Shown: positions 13,301 through 25,785 of the stretch, one piece after another
Position numbering within the stretch: position 1 is the stretch's first letter
Layout: each line of letters starts with the position of its first letter
DNA from: Ridgeia piscesae
Lineage: Eukaryota > Annelida > Polychaeta > Sabellida > Siboglinidae
Length of the DNA stretch: 64,000 nt
Assembly (NCBI GenBank): GCA_025642075.2
Contig: JAODUO010000477.1
Location: 432,501 to 496,500 of the forward strand
Direction: 5' to 3'
The notes under the pieces: model-generated
Told to the model about the DNA's origin: nothing
Databases searched by the model: none
What the model saw: the letters and a program-made list of their open reading frames with translations, nothing else
Made by a program: the position numbers and the translations under genes

Positions 13301-16300
13301 ATTTTTAATATTCAAATTGAGTTACAACCTTTTTTGGTAATAAAAAAATCAAGTGTTTCAGAACAATCACTTCTAAATCAACACCTGTCGAGATTGTTGT
13401 ATTTTGTTCATTCTATTCTACAAAACATTGTTAAATCATCAAATGTTTACTACGGTACATCCTTTGCTGCAAAGAAGAAACTGCTAAAGATGTGTCAGAC
13501 ATTATACTTAAAAATATATTTTCTACCAGTTTTGTGACAAACTGTCTACTGATCCCATCTTTGAACAAATCATAGTATCTTTGTTCAATAAACAATAGCA
13601 AGCTAGGATTCAGGCAGAAAAACTTTCAAAATGTTTTTATGAATTTACCATATTTTGGCATAATCTATGCAAATAAAATATGGTTTTTCGGCGCCAGATT
13701 TCACTTACCATTTCAGAATGAAAATGGCGCTGATGTATGCTGGTAACTCCACCAGGCCACACATAAACAGGTTTTCATACTTGTTGCCACTGAGAGAAGT
13801 AATCGCCATGGACAACCCGTAATAACACACAGCCATGACAAACCTGGAACACAGAAAACCACTGAAAAGTAATGAACAATTCAGAGTGATATCATATCTG
13901 CAGAAGACCTACCTTTCCCAAACAAAACCGGGTGTTTTAAGGGTACAACATAAAACATTACAATAACCATATGTATGTATATAAAACATCATAACTTTAT
14001 CATGTACATGTAACAATTTATATTAAAATTAAATATGACGAACCCATAAGTAAAGCAGTTGATCATGTGACCACTGGCGCACATGTACATTTAAAAATAA
14101 ACTACACCATTGTATTAATGAAATTTCGCTGAAACTGTATGGCTAAATTGTCAAATTATACAGATATTATGATGACCATGTATCCTAACAGGAGGCCAAT
14201 CGTCTAGGATAACAGGTTCATTCCGGAATAAAAAATAAAAACTATCAATTATAAAAACACAAAGTAACTGCAACTAACATGTAAGATAATTACAACCTTT
14301 GACTTTAACACTGGCAAGCTGCTTTTTTGAAGCTGATAGGCCAGTTCAGACCACCACTTTTCATATATTACTAGCCCAAAACATCTGACTGGCTCATACC
14401 TAGCGATTATGTCCATCGCATTTTCACATCGCACTGTCTACTCAACCACATTACTACAAACTGCATGTTTTATTAAAAATAAATGCACATATATATTAAT
14501 ATTATATTCCCGCAAAATTTGGAATGGTAACTTTAAAAATGTGTTGGCCCCTGGGGATACAATTTGACATTAATGTCAACGCCTGTTATGAAATCTTATA
14601 AGATCACTGGACACCCGTCTTGACGTACCAAATATAGAAGAGGACCAAAGTCCGCTTGCGTAACTGAGGTGTGCGAAGCATATCCAAGACAGTATAGCGA
14701 TGAATCTTTTTACATTCGTCCTTTGAAGACGTGTTAGTTTTCTCGTTCTCACTGCGAGATCCACTGAACAGCTCATCGGGTATTGTCACCCCGTTGCTTT
14801 TTGCCATGTTGCGAAGAATGCGCTCTGCGTCAGATAATCGGCCCTGTGTGACGAGCCAGCGAACAGACTCAGGGATCAACCTGCAAGAAATCAGTCGTGC
14901 ATGACAAGCTACTGGTACTTGGTATGTTTATTTTTTGGCAAAATCGATTTGAGATAATACAACTGAAAAAATTGACCTAAAGATATCACTTTAACATTGT
15001 TGCCAATATCTGAGGAGATCCTTATTAACATTACTGCCAACGACTGAGGAGATTCTTTGACTACTGCACCCAATTACTGAGATCCCTTTAACATTTAACA
15101 ATGTTGCCAATAAATGTGGAGATACCTTTAACATTGCTGTCAATCGTTGTTGAGATTCCTTTAACATTGCTGCCAATTACTGTGGAGATTCCTTTAACAT
15201 TGCTGTCAATTACTGTGGAGATTCCTTTAACATTGCAACCAATGACTGGGTAATCCATTTAACATTGCAAGCAATTACTGTGGAGAACCCTTTAACATTG
15301 CAACCATTTACTGAGGAGATCTCTTTAACATTGCAACCAATTATTGAGGAAAGCCTTTTAACATTGCAGCTAATTACTGAGGAAATCCATTTAACATTGC
15401 AACTAATTACTGAGGAGATCTCTTTAATATTGCAACTAATTACCGAGGAGATCCCTTTAACATTGCAACTAATTACTGAGGAGATCCCTTTAACATTGCA
15501 ACTAATTACTGAGGAGATCTCTTTAATATTGCAACTAATTACCGAGGAGATCCCTTTAACATTGCAGCTAATTACTGAGGAAATCCATTTAACATTGCAA
15601 CTAATTACTGAGGAAATCCATTTAACATTGCAACTAATTACTGAGGAGATCTCTTTAATATTGCAACTAATTACCGAGGAGATCCCTTTAACATTGCAAC
15701 TAATTACTGAGGAGATCTCTTTAACATTGCAACTAATTACCGAGGAGATCCCTTTAACATTGCAACTAATTACTGAGGAGATCCCTTTAACATTGCAACT
15801 AATTACTGAGGAGATCCCTTTAACACTGCAACCAAAGTGAAACTAAATAGTGGTCTGTCCCCAGCACACTGGGACGTGAGAACTGACCAGATAAAGACGA
15901 TGGTGATGGTGCTGGGTAGGGAGATGGCCAGTTGGATGTGTCTCCAGTCGCGGAGGGCGTAGGAGATGATGGCCAGCCACACAACCCCCACCCCCCAGAA
16001 CACTTCCACAATTGTGCCCGTGTAAGTTCTGTGTTCCGGCAGTGACTGCTCCATGATGAGTACATAGCAGCAGGTGTGTAGACCCTGAAACACAGCAACA
16101 GGTGTGTAGGCCCTGATACATAGCAGCAGGTGTGTAGGCCCTGAAACAAAGCAACATGTGTGTAGGCCCTGATACATAGCAGCAGGTGTGTAGGTCCATC
16201 AACACAGCAAAATATTTTCAGAGCCTGAAACAAAGCAGCCCATGTGAAGACCCCAAAATACATCTGCATGCTGTATTCAGGGCCTGTAATCCATGAAATA

Positions 16301-18707
16301 GAGTTGTGGTATCAACACTGAAATAAACTTGCATGTGAGTAGATGGTCTAACACAGCAGAAGGTGTACAGGTCGATCATATATCTTCTACACTTTGCCAC
16401 CGAATTTCATGAACTAGAACTAGACTGTTCACATGGCCTAATTTGTTTATAACACATCGTTACAGTTAATTTAAATCATGTCACTACAAAATAAATTAAA
16501 TCCAATTAACGTCACTTTGGACTGACAGATCAGAGGTCAACATTCTAAGGCAGTGAATGAATAAATTATGCAGCAACTGAACCATTACACATAATTCTTC
16601 CTTTATTTTACTCTTTATATTATTACGTTATTTGCTTTGGTGTGATTTGTACTGTAAAGAGTTACAATAAATTTGTTTTGATTTGACTGGGAGGAGATAC
16701 AGATACCTTGCCCCAAAGTAAGCACACTAATGTAACAGTTACCTGAAGCAGAAATCCGAGAGTGAACCTGAGGATGACGAAGGTGAGGTAGTTGTGTGCG
16801 AGGACTAGGCTGGTGGAGATGAGGGCCTGTAGGTAGAGGCAGGCAAGAAACACCGGCTTCCGACCGTGGATGTCAGACAGTGTGCCAAAGACGAGGCCTC
16901 CCATCATTACACCGAGGAAGTACACGGTGGTCGCGACGTTAGACAGGTAGGCATGGTCACACACCAGGTCAAACTGAAACATCATGGTGACATTGTTACG
17001 TGTACATGTGTTTAGTTCTTATATATAGCACAATATCCCATCCTCAGGGGTGTTCAAAGTGTTTTACACTTTACTTCCCTAACATACACCATCTCAACTT
17101 CTCTGTGAAGCATCCAGCCTTATACTGCAATTGTGAGAAGGCTGCTCGTACACATATCCACCACTGTCTATAGCGAGGTAATCATTTATACAGCTGAGTG
17201 AACTGGAGCAATGTAGAGTGAAAAAACCTGCCCAATGTTTTAACACAGCAGCACACGATTCGAACCCGGATCCTCTTAGTCGAGAGTCCGAAGCGCTACC
17301 CCTGAGCCACTGCGCTCTACTATATGCTAACGGGGAACCTACACGATCGCTAGGAGGCACCGAAATGCACCTTGGGCCTGTGACGTAATCGCGCTCTTTG
17401 CACGGGCGCTGTTTTTTTTCCCAGTTCGTCTTTGAATTCTTTTAGGCTCCAACTGTTATTAATATAAGGCATATGTGTGTTGACAAACATAGGATATAAT
17501 GAGTGAATGCGGGTTAATGTGGTATCAGGGTACTGGCAGTTGAGAGCATAAGGACCAAATGTCACCCGGTTGATTTGTCTGTAGGTTTCCCACTGATACA
17601 AAGTACATGTCCAGTAGCGGCAATATTATCTTAGGAGTGTGAAAAATTATTTTTATTTACTAAATATGTATAATTATATATTATTTGATATCTTACTATA
17701 CATGTTGTGTATGCATTTGGCACATTTTCTGAATCTGGCAATCTTCAGGTTGCAGTGCTGTGAAATCTGTGGTGGTATGAAGGACTGCAGGATACAAATG
17801 ATCCATGTGTCTGCAGATTGTGCAATCAGGACACATTGTCTTGATTTTACAACCCACAGATTGTGTCACAGAGTCTGTGTCACTACACCTGAGGTTCTGA
17901 TGAGTTGTCTCTTTTGTCTACGGAAATCACACTAGTGTTTAAACCTGCCTTACATTTGATATCCTACATGTACAACATTTTACAGAAACAGAGACACAGA
18001 AAGAGTTAGAGAGAAACAGAGAGATAGATTTAGTCCAGATAGCATAGGCACCAAGATAATGCAATGATATAAAAATAATAATATTTATTTATTATTTATA
18101 AAGCGCAATATCCAATATGCTCAAAGCGCTGCACAATAAAATATAAAGCTATTTATGATGTGTTAAATATAATATTAATAATAATAAATACTTTAAGAAA
18201 AAAATGTAGAAATGTTAAATTATTCATATTAAAACTGTTAATGAAATATTACAGGTGTATAAAGAATTAACGTCGATGAATAAAATAAATAAATAAATAA
18301 AAACCAAAAAATGATAGTTTTTAGAAGGGAAACCTATCCGCACTGACACCACACTCTGAAATGAATGACAATCTTACCTCCATGACGATGCTCTTTTCCC
18401 GTGGCAATGGGTCGTATTTCCACCCATTGGGACAAGGAAGAGTTTCGTTGCTGCTCTGACTGTAGTTCTTATAGACATGACATGAATCAAGTTTCCCTGC
18501 TGCCGTCTGTGGAACAGCATCACTTGTGTTGAAGCCTTCAGGTATGACGCAATGGTGTGGAACTGGAGAGCCATAAATGACGACAGACAGGTGGTTGAGA
18601 ACTATCGGAAAGTAGTTCGAGCATAGGAGAATAAACGTGATGATGCTATGTCGACCTGGATTTCCAAGAGCACGGAATATCTTGTCAACATCCATGGCGT
18701 TCTTCAT
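10349..18707 (-). CDS. SLC22-family organic-solute transporter, 9 coding exons, 543 aa
   Basis: Major-facilitator transporter of the SLC22 (organic cation/anion/zwitterion) family, expected in the plasma membrane; its substrate cannot be read from sequence. Coding exons in transcript order: 18707-18378, 16973-16743, 16084-15888, 14880-14629, 13843-13709, 12477-12392, 11581-11470, 11020-10948 and 10564-10349. All junctions are GT..AG, phases agree (0,0,2,2,2,1,2,0) and the total is 544 codons. Seen features: TM1 about residues 20-45; a large extracellular loop with Cys52, Cys76, Cys92 and N-glycosylation sequons at N60, N81 and N87; MFS motif GTLSDIHGRKP at 140-150; PESVRWL at 256-262; the family signature ELYPTVIR at 441-448; and a short hydrophilic C-tail. 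The length matches the family. An acceptor 22 bases before the ATG implies an upstream non-coding exon. Exon 3's donor (GTCAGT) is the weakest site, and its acceptor lies in a 28-bp tandem repeat. Subfamily is unresolved. Confidence 0.92.
14985..15838. repeat. 33-bp minisatellite filling transporter intron 3
   Basis: About 17 regular units (CCTTTAACATTGCAACTAAT plus TACTGAGGAGAT) at 15265-15838, preceded by roughly 8 degenerate units. Because 33 is divisible by three, the plus strand stays open for 191 codons as an 11-residue repeat. There is no start context, domain or splice evidence for a gene. The array begins 50 bases past the exon 3 donor and occupies most of the 1-kb intron. Confidence 0.9.
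16063..16200. repeat. 28-bp tandem repeat (5 units) across the exon 3 acceptor
   Basis: CAGGTGTGTA-type anchors recur at 16071, 16099, 16127, 16155 (CATGTGTGTA) and 16183, exactly 28 bases apart. On the minus strand, four units carry a CAG|GG acceptor (exon starts 16084, 16112, 16140, 16168). They alternate between GTTTCAG and GTATCAG, suggesting 56-bp higher-order doubling. The annotated exon uses the last unit in transcript order. Confidence 0.9.
17000..17335 (-). mobile_element. tRNA-derived SINE
   Basis: On the minus strand, GTGGCTCAGGGGTAGCG (A-box-like, near 17293-17309) and GGTTCGAATC (B box, 17257-17266) have pol III promoter spacing. An unrelated body follows, ending near GATATTGTGCTATATATAAG, a tail type seen in invertebrate SINEs. 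The tRNA part would not fold into an intact tRNA. It lies in intron 1 of the transporter. Confidence 0.7.
18060..18300. repeat. AT-rich repeat with AAAGCGC tail motif
   Basis: ATAAAGCGCAATATCCAATA and CTCAAAGCGCTGCACAATA resemble the 3' tail of invertebrate SINE/LINE elements. It is followed by (AATA)n. A complete element cannot be delimited. Confidence 0.4.
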
Positions 18708-18729
18708 CCATACACCCGCTCAGTCAACT
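18708..18729 (-). other. 5' UTR part of the first coding exon of the transporter
   Basis: On the minus strand, TTTTATTTTCAG precedes position 18729, a strong acceptor. Only 22 bases separate it from the initiator ATG at 18707, so at least one untranslated exon lies upstream. Confidence 0.6.
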
Positions 18730-19105
18730 CTGAAAATAAAACAGAGGTTACCATACATCCAGGCCTTTGTAATTGCCGCCAGAACGTGCACTGAAACAGC
18801 TGGAACAAGTGCTCGAAAGAGCCGGAACGGACTTAAAACATAGCTATACATCTAGTTTTCACACATTTCTAAAATTCCTCTTAAATTCCCCAATCCATTG
18901 TCATGCAAATAAGTGTACATGGATAGGTATATACATATACATATATATATATATAATTTCGAAGTTTATGTTTTGGGGTCACAGGATGACGGCACAAAAT
19001 GTGCCATGTAATAACACTTTTCGTTTTGTTTGCTTATGTAGAATGTAATGTTATTGCAAAATTAAATTTGACTTGACATGTACTTTAGATAAAAAAATTA
19101 CTTTG

Positions 19106-19148
<43 letters not shown>

Positions 19149-19170
19149 AATTTAATATATATATATATAT
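19106..19170. repeat. (AT)n microsatellites
   Basis: Two AT runs separated by AAAGTAATTTA. The bases TAAATTACTTT-like on either side make the region partly palindromic. Confidence 0.8.
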
Positions 19171-19681
19171 ATCATTAAATAGTGGTATAATGTAACTCAT
19201 CTGTCAGTATGGCGACATAATAATTAATATGTAGCAAAAGGTATATTGATGAGTGACAGAACCAATGGAATGGGATGTATGAGTGACAGAGCGTGAGAGA
19301 ATGATGACAGAATGTCAGTGGCCCTAAGTTGGTGTCTTTAGTTACGGCCGTCCCATGTATTATACATACCCCCGCTCCTTCATCGTTCCATCACTCATAA
19401 ACATATCTTATTCTGTATATCATGTTGTCGTACTGACAGACGAGTTATACTATATGCCACTATTCAACGACATACAAAGTATGAATTTTACATGAAGCAC
19501 ATACATATATCTATTCCAGCCTTTCCAGCGCTCGTTCTGGCAATTACAGAGGCTCCACACTTCCTGCATTTAGATACGGTCACATATATTCAGAGTTCCA
19601 AAACAAATATAACAATAGCAACATGGTGGATGTGATTTAACTAGTGGCCATGTATTGTGTCCGCAAGCACCAACCAAATGA

Positions 19682-19683
<2 letters not shown>

Positions 19684-19760
<77 letters not shown>
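19684..19760. repeat. (AT)n microsatellite
   Basis: Pure AT dinucleotide run of about 38 units. Confidence 0.95.
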
Positions 19761-19764
<4 letters not shown>

Positions 19765-20391
19765 ATATAGCACATATATAATCAACATCATTTGGCCACT
19801 TTATAATTTCTGCTGTATTTAATTACCTCCTGTCAAACAACGTCAAACTACTTCAAGCACCGTAGCTCTTTCAGGGCCTGACACAATATATACATATATG
19901 CTATATTCCCACTTGGCAGTGGTGACTCACCTACAGTCTTACACACCTTATCAGACAAGCCAGAAATGTGCTCAGCCAGACTGCTGTGATAGCCTATCTG
20001 AGACCTAACAACACACCTTGCTGCACCAAGTCATCAACAGCCTCTGGCCAAATGCACTGTATAACCACTGACACTGACTCCAGCTGCTGGCAATACTGGT
20101 TACATGACCTCAACTCTAGGCCAGCCACTCAACTTACAGGAGCAAGTCTATAGGTATTGACCAACATAATGATACAACTCTATGAAATCAGGACATGGCC
20201 CTGTAAAGTGTAAACATAATGTCAGGCAATGTCATCCAGCAGAGCTGATGGATAATTCATGTCACTTGTCAGTCAGGGCCAACCACCCCAGGGGCCAGGG
20301 GGAGCACTACCTATACTAGCTGTACTGTGGATGTGCCAACTTCATGGTTTGTTTTGTGACTGAGTCTCTGAAGATTAATAAGGGCCTGTTT

Positions 20392-20880
20392 TAACATGTT
20401 CTCCCTAGAACAAGGGCCAGTTTTAACATGTTCTCCCTAGATCAAGGGTCCGTTTTAACAATATTATGTTCTCCTTAGAACAAGGGCCTTTTTAACATGT
20501 TCTCCCTAGAACAAGGGTCCGTTTTAACAATGTTATGTTCTCCTTAGAACAAGGGCCTTTTTAACATGTTCTCCCTAGAACAAGGGCCGTTTTAACAATT
20601 ATTATGTTCTCCCTAGAACAAGGGCCCGTTTTAACAATATTATGTTGTCCCTAGAACAAGGGCCTTTTTAACATGTTCTCCCTAGAACAAGGGCCCGTTT
20701 TAACATGTTCTCCCTAGAACAAGGGCCCGTTTTAACATGTTCTCCCTAGAACAAGGACCCATTTTAACATGTTCTCCCTAGAACAAGGACCCATTTTAAC
20801 ATGTTCTCCCTAGAACAAGACCTATTTCAACATGTTCTCCCTAGAACAAGCACCAATATTAAACAGAAGTTCCCTAGACA
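20392..20880. repeat. Variable 31-39 bp minisatellite, about 15 units
   Basis: Units share GTTCTCCCTAGAACAAGGGC followed by a GTTTTAACAT linker. Some linkers carry an extra AATATTATG or similar insert, so the period varies. It lies between the transporter's first coding exon and the proposed upstream exon. Confidence 0.9.
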
Positions 20881-21478
20881 AGGCTATCACTTCAATGAAC
20901 TCTTCATCTCTCCCTATAATAAGAATAGGTTTTTATCGCAACTGCATTCACAGTTACCCACAGTGTATATTTTGGAATATCGCCAACTACTCGGGACAAT
21001 TTTCATGAGACATTCAGCCAAAATAATTCAAATACTTACATTAAAAATGTGTATTTCTTAAATTTTCCCCTAGATCAAGGATATATATTTTATCTGGGAT
21101 ACCCTTATCAGAGGCAGGGGTATGTGACTTTCAGCTGCTCGCCCCTATCTACATGTAAGGATAGTGACCCCCAAAGTATAGGCACCCAGGTAGACCAAAC
21201 AACCCCGGACATGTAACTGATTAAGCAACTATTTATTTGACAACAATATGTCACACTTAAAGTGTTTTTGCAGCTGGTTTAACATGTATCTTAATTATCA
21301 GTGCCTCTGATGCAAAACCCTTTAGAAAAACCCGACAGGCACCTAACAGCTGTGTTCAATTGATGTACACCATCACATGCCTGGGCTGGCATTGCAATAA
21401 ACTGTGCAGGCAATTTCCAGAAAAAAAACCACAACTAAAACTGGTCTTGAATAGGATGATGGAGGTTGAAGGTCAAAA

Positions 21479-22139
21479 AGGGAGAGAGAGAGATGGAGGA
21501 GAGAAGAGAGAGATGGAGGGAGAGACGGAGGGAGAGAGGGAGAGAGGAGAGAGGAGAGTGAGAGAGGGAGAGAGGAGAGAGGGAGAGAGGGAGAAAGGGA
21601 GAGAGGGAGAGAGGAAGGGAGGAGGGAGAGAGGGAGAGAGGGAAAGAGGAAAGAGGGAGAAGGAGAGAGGGAGAGAGGGAAGAGAGGGAGAGAGGGAGAG
21701 AGGAGAGAGGGAGAGAGGGAGAGAGGGAGAGAGGGAGAGAGGGAGAGAGGGAGAGAGGGAGAGAGGGAGAGAGGGAGAAGGGAGAGAGGAGGGAGAGAGG
21801 GAGAGAGGGAGAGAGGGAGAGAGGGAGAGAGGGAGAGAGGGAGAGAGGGAGAGAGGGAGAGAGGAGAGAGGGAGAGAGGGAGAGAGGGAGGGAGAGACGG
21901 AGAGAGGAGGAGAGGGAGAGAGGAGAGAGGAGAGGGGAGAGGGGAGAGAGGGAGAGGGAGAGAGGGAGAGAGGAGAGGGAGAGAGGGAGAGGGAGAGAGA
22001 GGGAGGAGGGAGGGAGAGAGGGAGAGAGGGAGAGAGGGAGAGAGGGAGAGAGGGAGAGAGGGAGAGAGGGAGAGGAGAGAGGGAGAGAGGGAGAGAGGGA
22101 GAGAGGGAGAGAGGGAGAGAGGGAGAGAGAGGGAGAGAG
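21479..22139. repeat. (GGGAGA)n purine tract, about 660 bases
   Basis: The plus strand is almost pure purine. Long polypurine mirror repeats can form triplex (H-DNA). The long Arg/Glu/Gly and Ser/Leu/Pro frames are artefacts. Confidence 0.95.
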
Positions 22140-22976
22140 GTCACCACACACATTCTAAACACACACCAAAATTTCTATTCTAGGAAATCAACCGTCCTAA
22201 TTCATCCATGATTACTTCATGTTATTTTCACATGACAATTAAAAAGACAGTTCCAAGAACACTTATTTTTGCCTCACAACAAAAATCCCATTTGTCAATG
22301 TTTCGTGAGAATCAATCATCTACATTTTCATGTACATGCATAATTTTTCTAAATTATTAACTTCACCAAAATGTAATCATAGAATAATTTGATATTATTT
22401 CCTTGGAAAGACCACATTTAATTCAAGTATAGTTATTCTGTAATTCCAGTGTCCACTGTCTTTATTTTCCAGTAAATTATAAATCAAGTAGCAAAGCATT
22501 TTTCAGAGAAATTCCTAATAATTGCTAGCTGTACTGAATAACAAAATATGTATTCAGAACATTGCATACAATATAAAAGGCATTATCAGAATCAATACCC
22601 ACTCATCATGTGAATTGATTTTGCACATTTGATAATAAGGCTATTATTATATCTTTGGTGACTATCTGATTGCGTGTACCTAATTGATATGAGCACGGCA
22701 TTTGTCAATCGTTAGCATTATATCTGTCATTGAAATATAGAGTTAACAGAAGAATATTGAATAATAATTTTTTATTGTTTTGTTCTTTTCTAATCTATGT
22801 AATTGTTTCTTAAAGTGAAGCAAAGGACAATTATTTGGGGATATGCATTTAAAAGTATATATATGAAACCCATTTGGAATTAAGAATATTAATGCCAGGA
22901 CGTTACACTGCATTCAAAGAAATTTTAACAATGGACCACCAAAGAAATGTCATCATCATGTTGACTATATAACTAG

Positions 22977-23310
22977 CCTCGGTTACCCAGGCTCCATGAG
23001 GTGGCAGCACTTTTAAGCTTCACAACTCTGCCTGGAAAATTAATGAACTACGTTTGTAACCGCCAGGGCGGCCTTACCCTAGATTAGGGTAGAGACACTG
23101 ATTGATTTTCAGGCCGAATTTGAAATAACATTTTTTTATAATTTTTTTTTATCAGATAGTGCTGTATTATAAAAACTATTCAACATTAAACATCCAGTTG
23201 TTTATAAAATAGGAATTAAGTCAGGATTAAATGTTCAGTATCACGAGATGGCAGTATTGTTCAGCTCCACACGGATAATATTTAAAAGCCGGTAGAGTCA
23301 CCAGACTCTC
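22977..23310. repeat. Dispersed repeat with GAGGTGGCAGCAC core (two copies)
   Basis: GTTACCCAGGCTCCATGAG (22982) followed by GTGGCAGCACTTTTAAGC is closely matched at 24596-24625 and 27240-27300. A degenerate copy at 23243-23292 retains the CACACGGATAA..AAAAGCC part. It looks like a short non-autonomous element. Confidence 0.6.
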
Positions 23311-23666
23311 TTCTCGGCATAGTTCCGCAGCCGACCGACAGTCGGTTAAGCTTATACTATATAACTAACTACATTTGATTTATGTAATTTATAAACTAAT
23401 GCTATCACACTTTTTCTGCAATAAGTTATTAAAATTTGACAATTATATGACACACATATAAATAGCTCTTGACATACATAGGATAAAAAAATTAGGTTCA
23501 CTAACTTATGTGTCAAAGTTCTTACACAAGCTGCTGAAACATGTGTGTCAATGTGTAGTCCTCCAACTGTCAATATAAAAATGTTGAATTCTCATTAGCA
23601 AAAAAATGTGTGCATGTAAACATAATACTGGTATAATTGTTTGAAACCAACATATATAATATAAAG

Positions 23667-23667
<1 letters not shown>

Positions 23668-23737
<70 letters not shown>
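23668..23737. repeat. (AT)n microsatellite
   Basis: Pure AT run of about 35 units. Confidence 0.95.
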
Positions 23738-23739
<2 letters not shown>

Positions 23740-24131
23740 ATGATTATAGTGATTTAATTTACATGCATGCAGGCCTGCCACATCAATTTGAATGACTCAA
23801 TTAAAATATGTGAAGAGGAAATACTAAAAATGTTATGTAATATGTTATAATTATATAAAATGGAGATAGGCAGATTTCCACTATGATTGTAATATGTATG
23901 TTGTACGTATTTCGAAAGTGAAACTGCTCATATAATCTGCTATTTCAACCTCACAAAAAGCATCATATATTATATATTTCATACTGCATGCATACATGAT
24001 AAATGTAACAAGGAAATTGGTAAGTTTTCAATCAAGCAAACTTGAATTAAGACCCGATATGCCATTCATTAAAAACAATTATGGCCGCGTGTAATAATTG
24101 CTCCAAAACAAAAAGCACTATTTGCGTGTCT

Positions 24132-24173
24132 ATTGAACCACGGACTTATATGCATATAAGTCCGTGATTGAAC
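24132..24173. repeat. Perfect 28-bp palindrome flanked by 7-bp direct repeats
   Basis: CACGGACTTATATG (24139-24152) is followed at once by its exact reverse complement (24153-24166). ATTGAAC sits directly on both sides (24132-24138 and 24167-24173). The layout resembles a target-site duplication around fused terminal inverted repeats. Confidence 0.85.
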
Positions 24174-24502
24174 GAAGTCGGTGACACTATTGCAACTTTA
24201 GCAGTCAACAGATGATATTAAATATTACAGTGCTGGTTAACTTACGAATGTTGGAAACTACACGAAAAACATAATCCGGGCACTCTGCCTCGGCTCTGCA
24301 CTACTGGGCCACGCACGGCATTAGTATGACCTTCGCGCTAGCAGTGTTTCACGGCCGGTCTGACAGCTGTAACAGCCCACGCTCAGTGAAACATACGCTT
24401 GGATAACTCGCATTTTAACTACTAGTGAAGCTGTCCAGCGAATATTAATTAAATGTTATAATTACACATACGAATTGACCCAACAATGTGGTGTTAACCT
24501 AC

Positions 24503-24570
24503 CTGACACGACAGCCGGCGACAATCAACGACAACGCGCCCCTAGCTACGGCCACCGCCATCTTGCGCAA
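24503..24570 (-). promoter_or_regulatory. Candidate first exon and YY1-type start site of the transporter gene
   Basis: The minus strand reads CAAGATGGCGGTGG (a YY1-like motif typical of transcription starts). About 60 bases later comes a strong donor, CAG|GTAGGT, with exon end at 24503. Splicing to 18729 would leave an upstream ORF starting at 24561 that stops after 22 codons, before the main ATG. No transcript evidence is available. Confidence 0.4.
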
Positions 24571-25042
24571 CACGCTTACCGTGAATGTGTAATAGCCAGG
24601 CGCCGTGAGGTGGCAGCACTCATTACCCCCTGAATTTCTTTTGTCCGCCAGGGGAAAATAATGAATGACGCACAGATATAAATAGAACACACTGGTAGAT
24701 AGGGGAAAGATTAATAATGCGGCGCATGGCAGGCCTACGCCTTTCGCCAACACTGATTGGTGAGAGCAAATAACGAAAACCTGCACCAGTAGATCTAAAC
24801 GTGTTTAGAAACTTGTGATTTTATTGACAGTCAATTAGAAAATGTCTTGATCTTCACTCCACATTTTGCACGAAATCGATGCCACCAGGGAAATGAAAGT
24901 TACGATGAGTTGAATTGTAAACGTAGCTTAACCACAGCGGCAGCTGTTCGATCTGGCCAAATCTAATTCAAACTTCAACTTCGTCACCGGTCAAACAGCC
25001 TGTAGGGTCGGTCTATATACGTCGTTCACTCCGCGTTACAGA

Positions 25043-25273
<231 letters not shown>

Positions 25274-25580
25274 CGTTTATATATATAATAATATTTGTTA
25301 CAATGGTGTAAATATTAAAAATTAATTAATTAATTTAGTCAGCTTTTCATCAGTGAATTAGCGAAAATGCGCGCCGAAATTGTCATGTCAGGGGTGCATC
25401 GGCACGATACAATTTTTACCGACAGGTCGATGCAAATCGAAAACATGCATTTGTAAACTAATATTTGTAAAACACATGAATCCTTGTCATTCAACAGTGC
25501 GATTTGGAGAGGGCAAATATACCCAACGTCTGTGACAGACACAGCCCCCAGAAGAAGAAGTGACAATACGTAATTACCGA

Positions 25581-25588
25581 TGACGTCA
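25581..25588 (+). promoter_or_regulatory. Palindromic CRE (TGACGTCA) upstream of the kinase start
   Basis: A full TGACGTCA lies 198 bases before the kinase ATG, with CCGCCATTTTGGC (25635-25647, YY1/E2F-like) between them. CREM/CREB-type factors are known to act through this site in testis-expressed genes of vertebrates. The link here is inference. Confidence 0.45.
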
Positions 25589-25785
25589 TTATTTACATAC
25601 GCATATACGTAGACGGCAAGTAGACTCGCAACCCGCCATTTTGGCGTTGTCCAGGGTAATTACAATAGTGAGTTAATCAAATATATCACTACTGATATGA
25701 CACATGCTTTAGACCCATATTAGTCTGGACCGGGAGAACGCCAATTCATCCAAAACCTCCGTCTTCGCGCTTAAATCGACCAGCC

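Noticed and set aside
15265..15840. 191-codon plus-strand ORF of 11-residue repeats
   Set aside because: It is the open frame of a 33-bp minisatellite lying inside an intron on the other strand. There is no non-repeat coding sequence around it.
17257..17309. tRNA gene
   Set aside because: A and B boxes are present, but no intact cloverleaf can be read and a SINE body follows directly.
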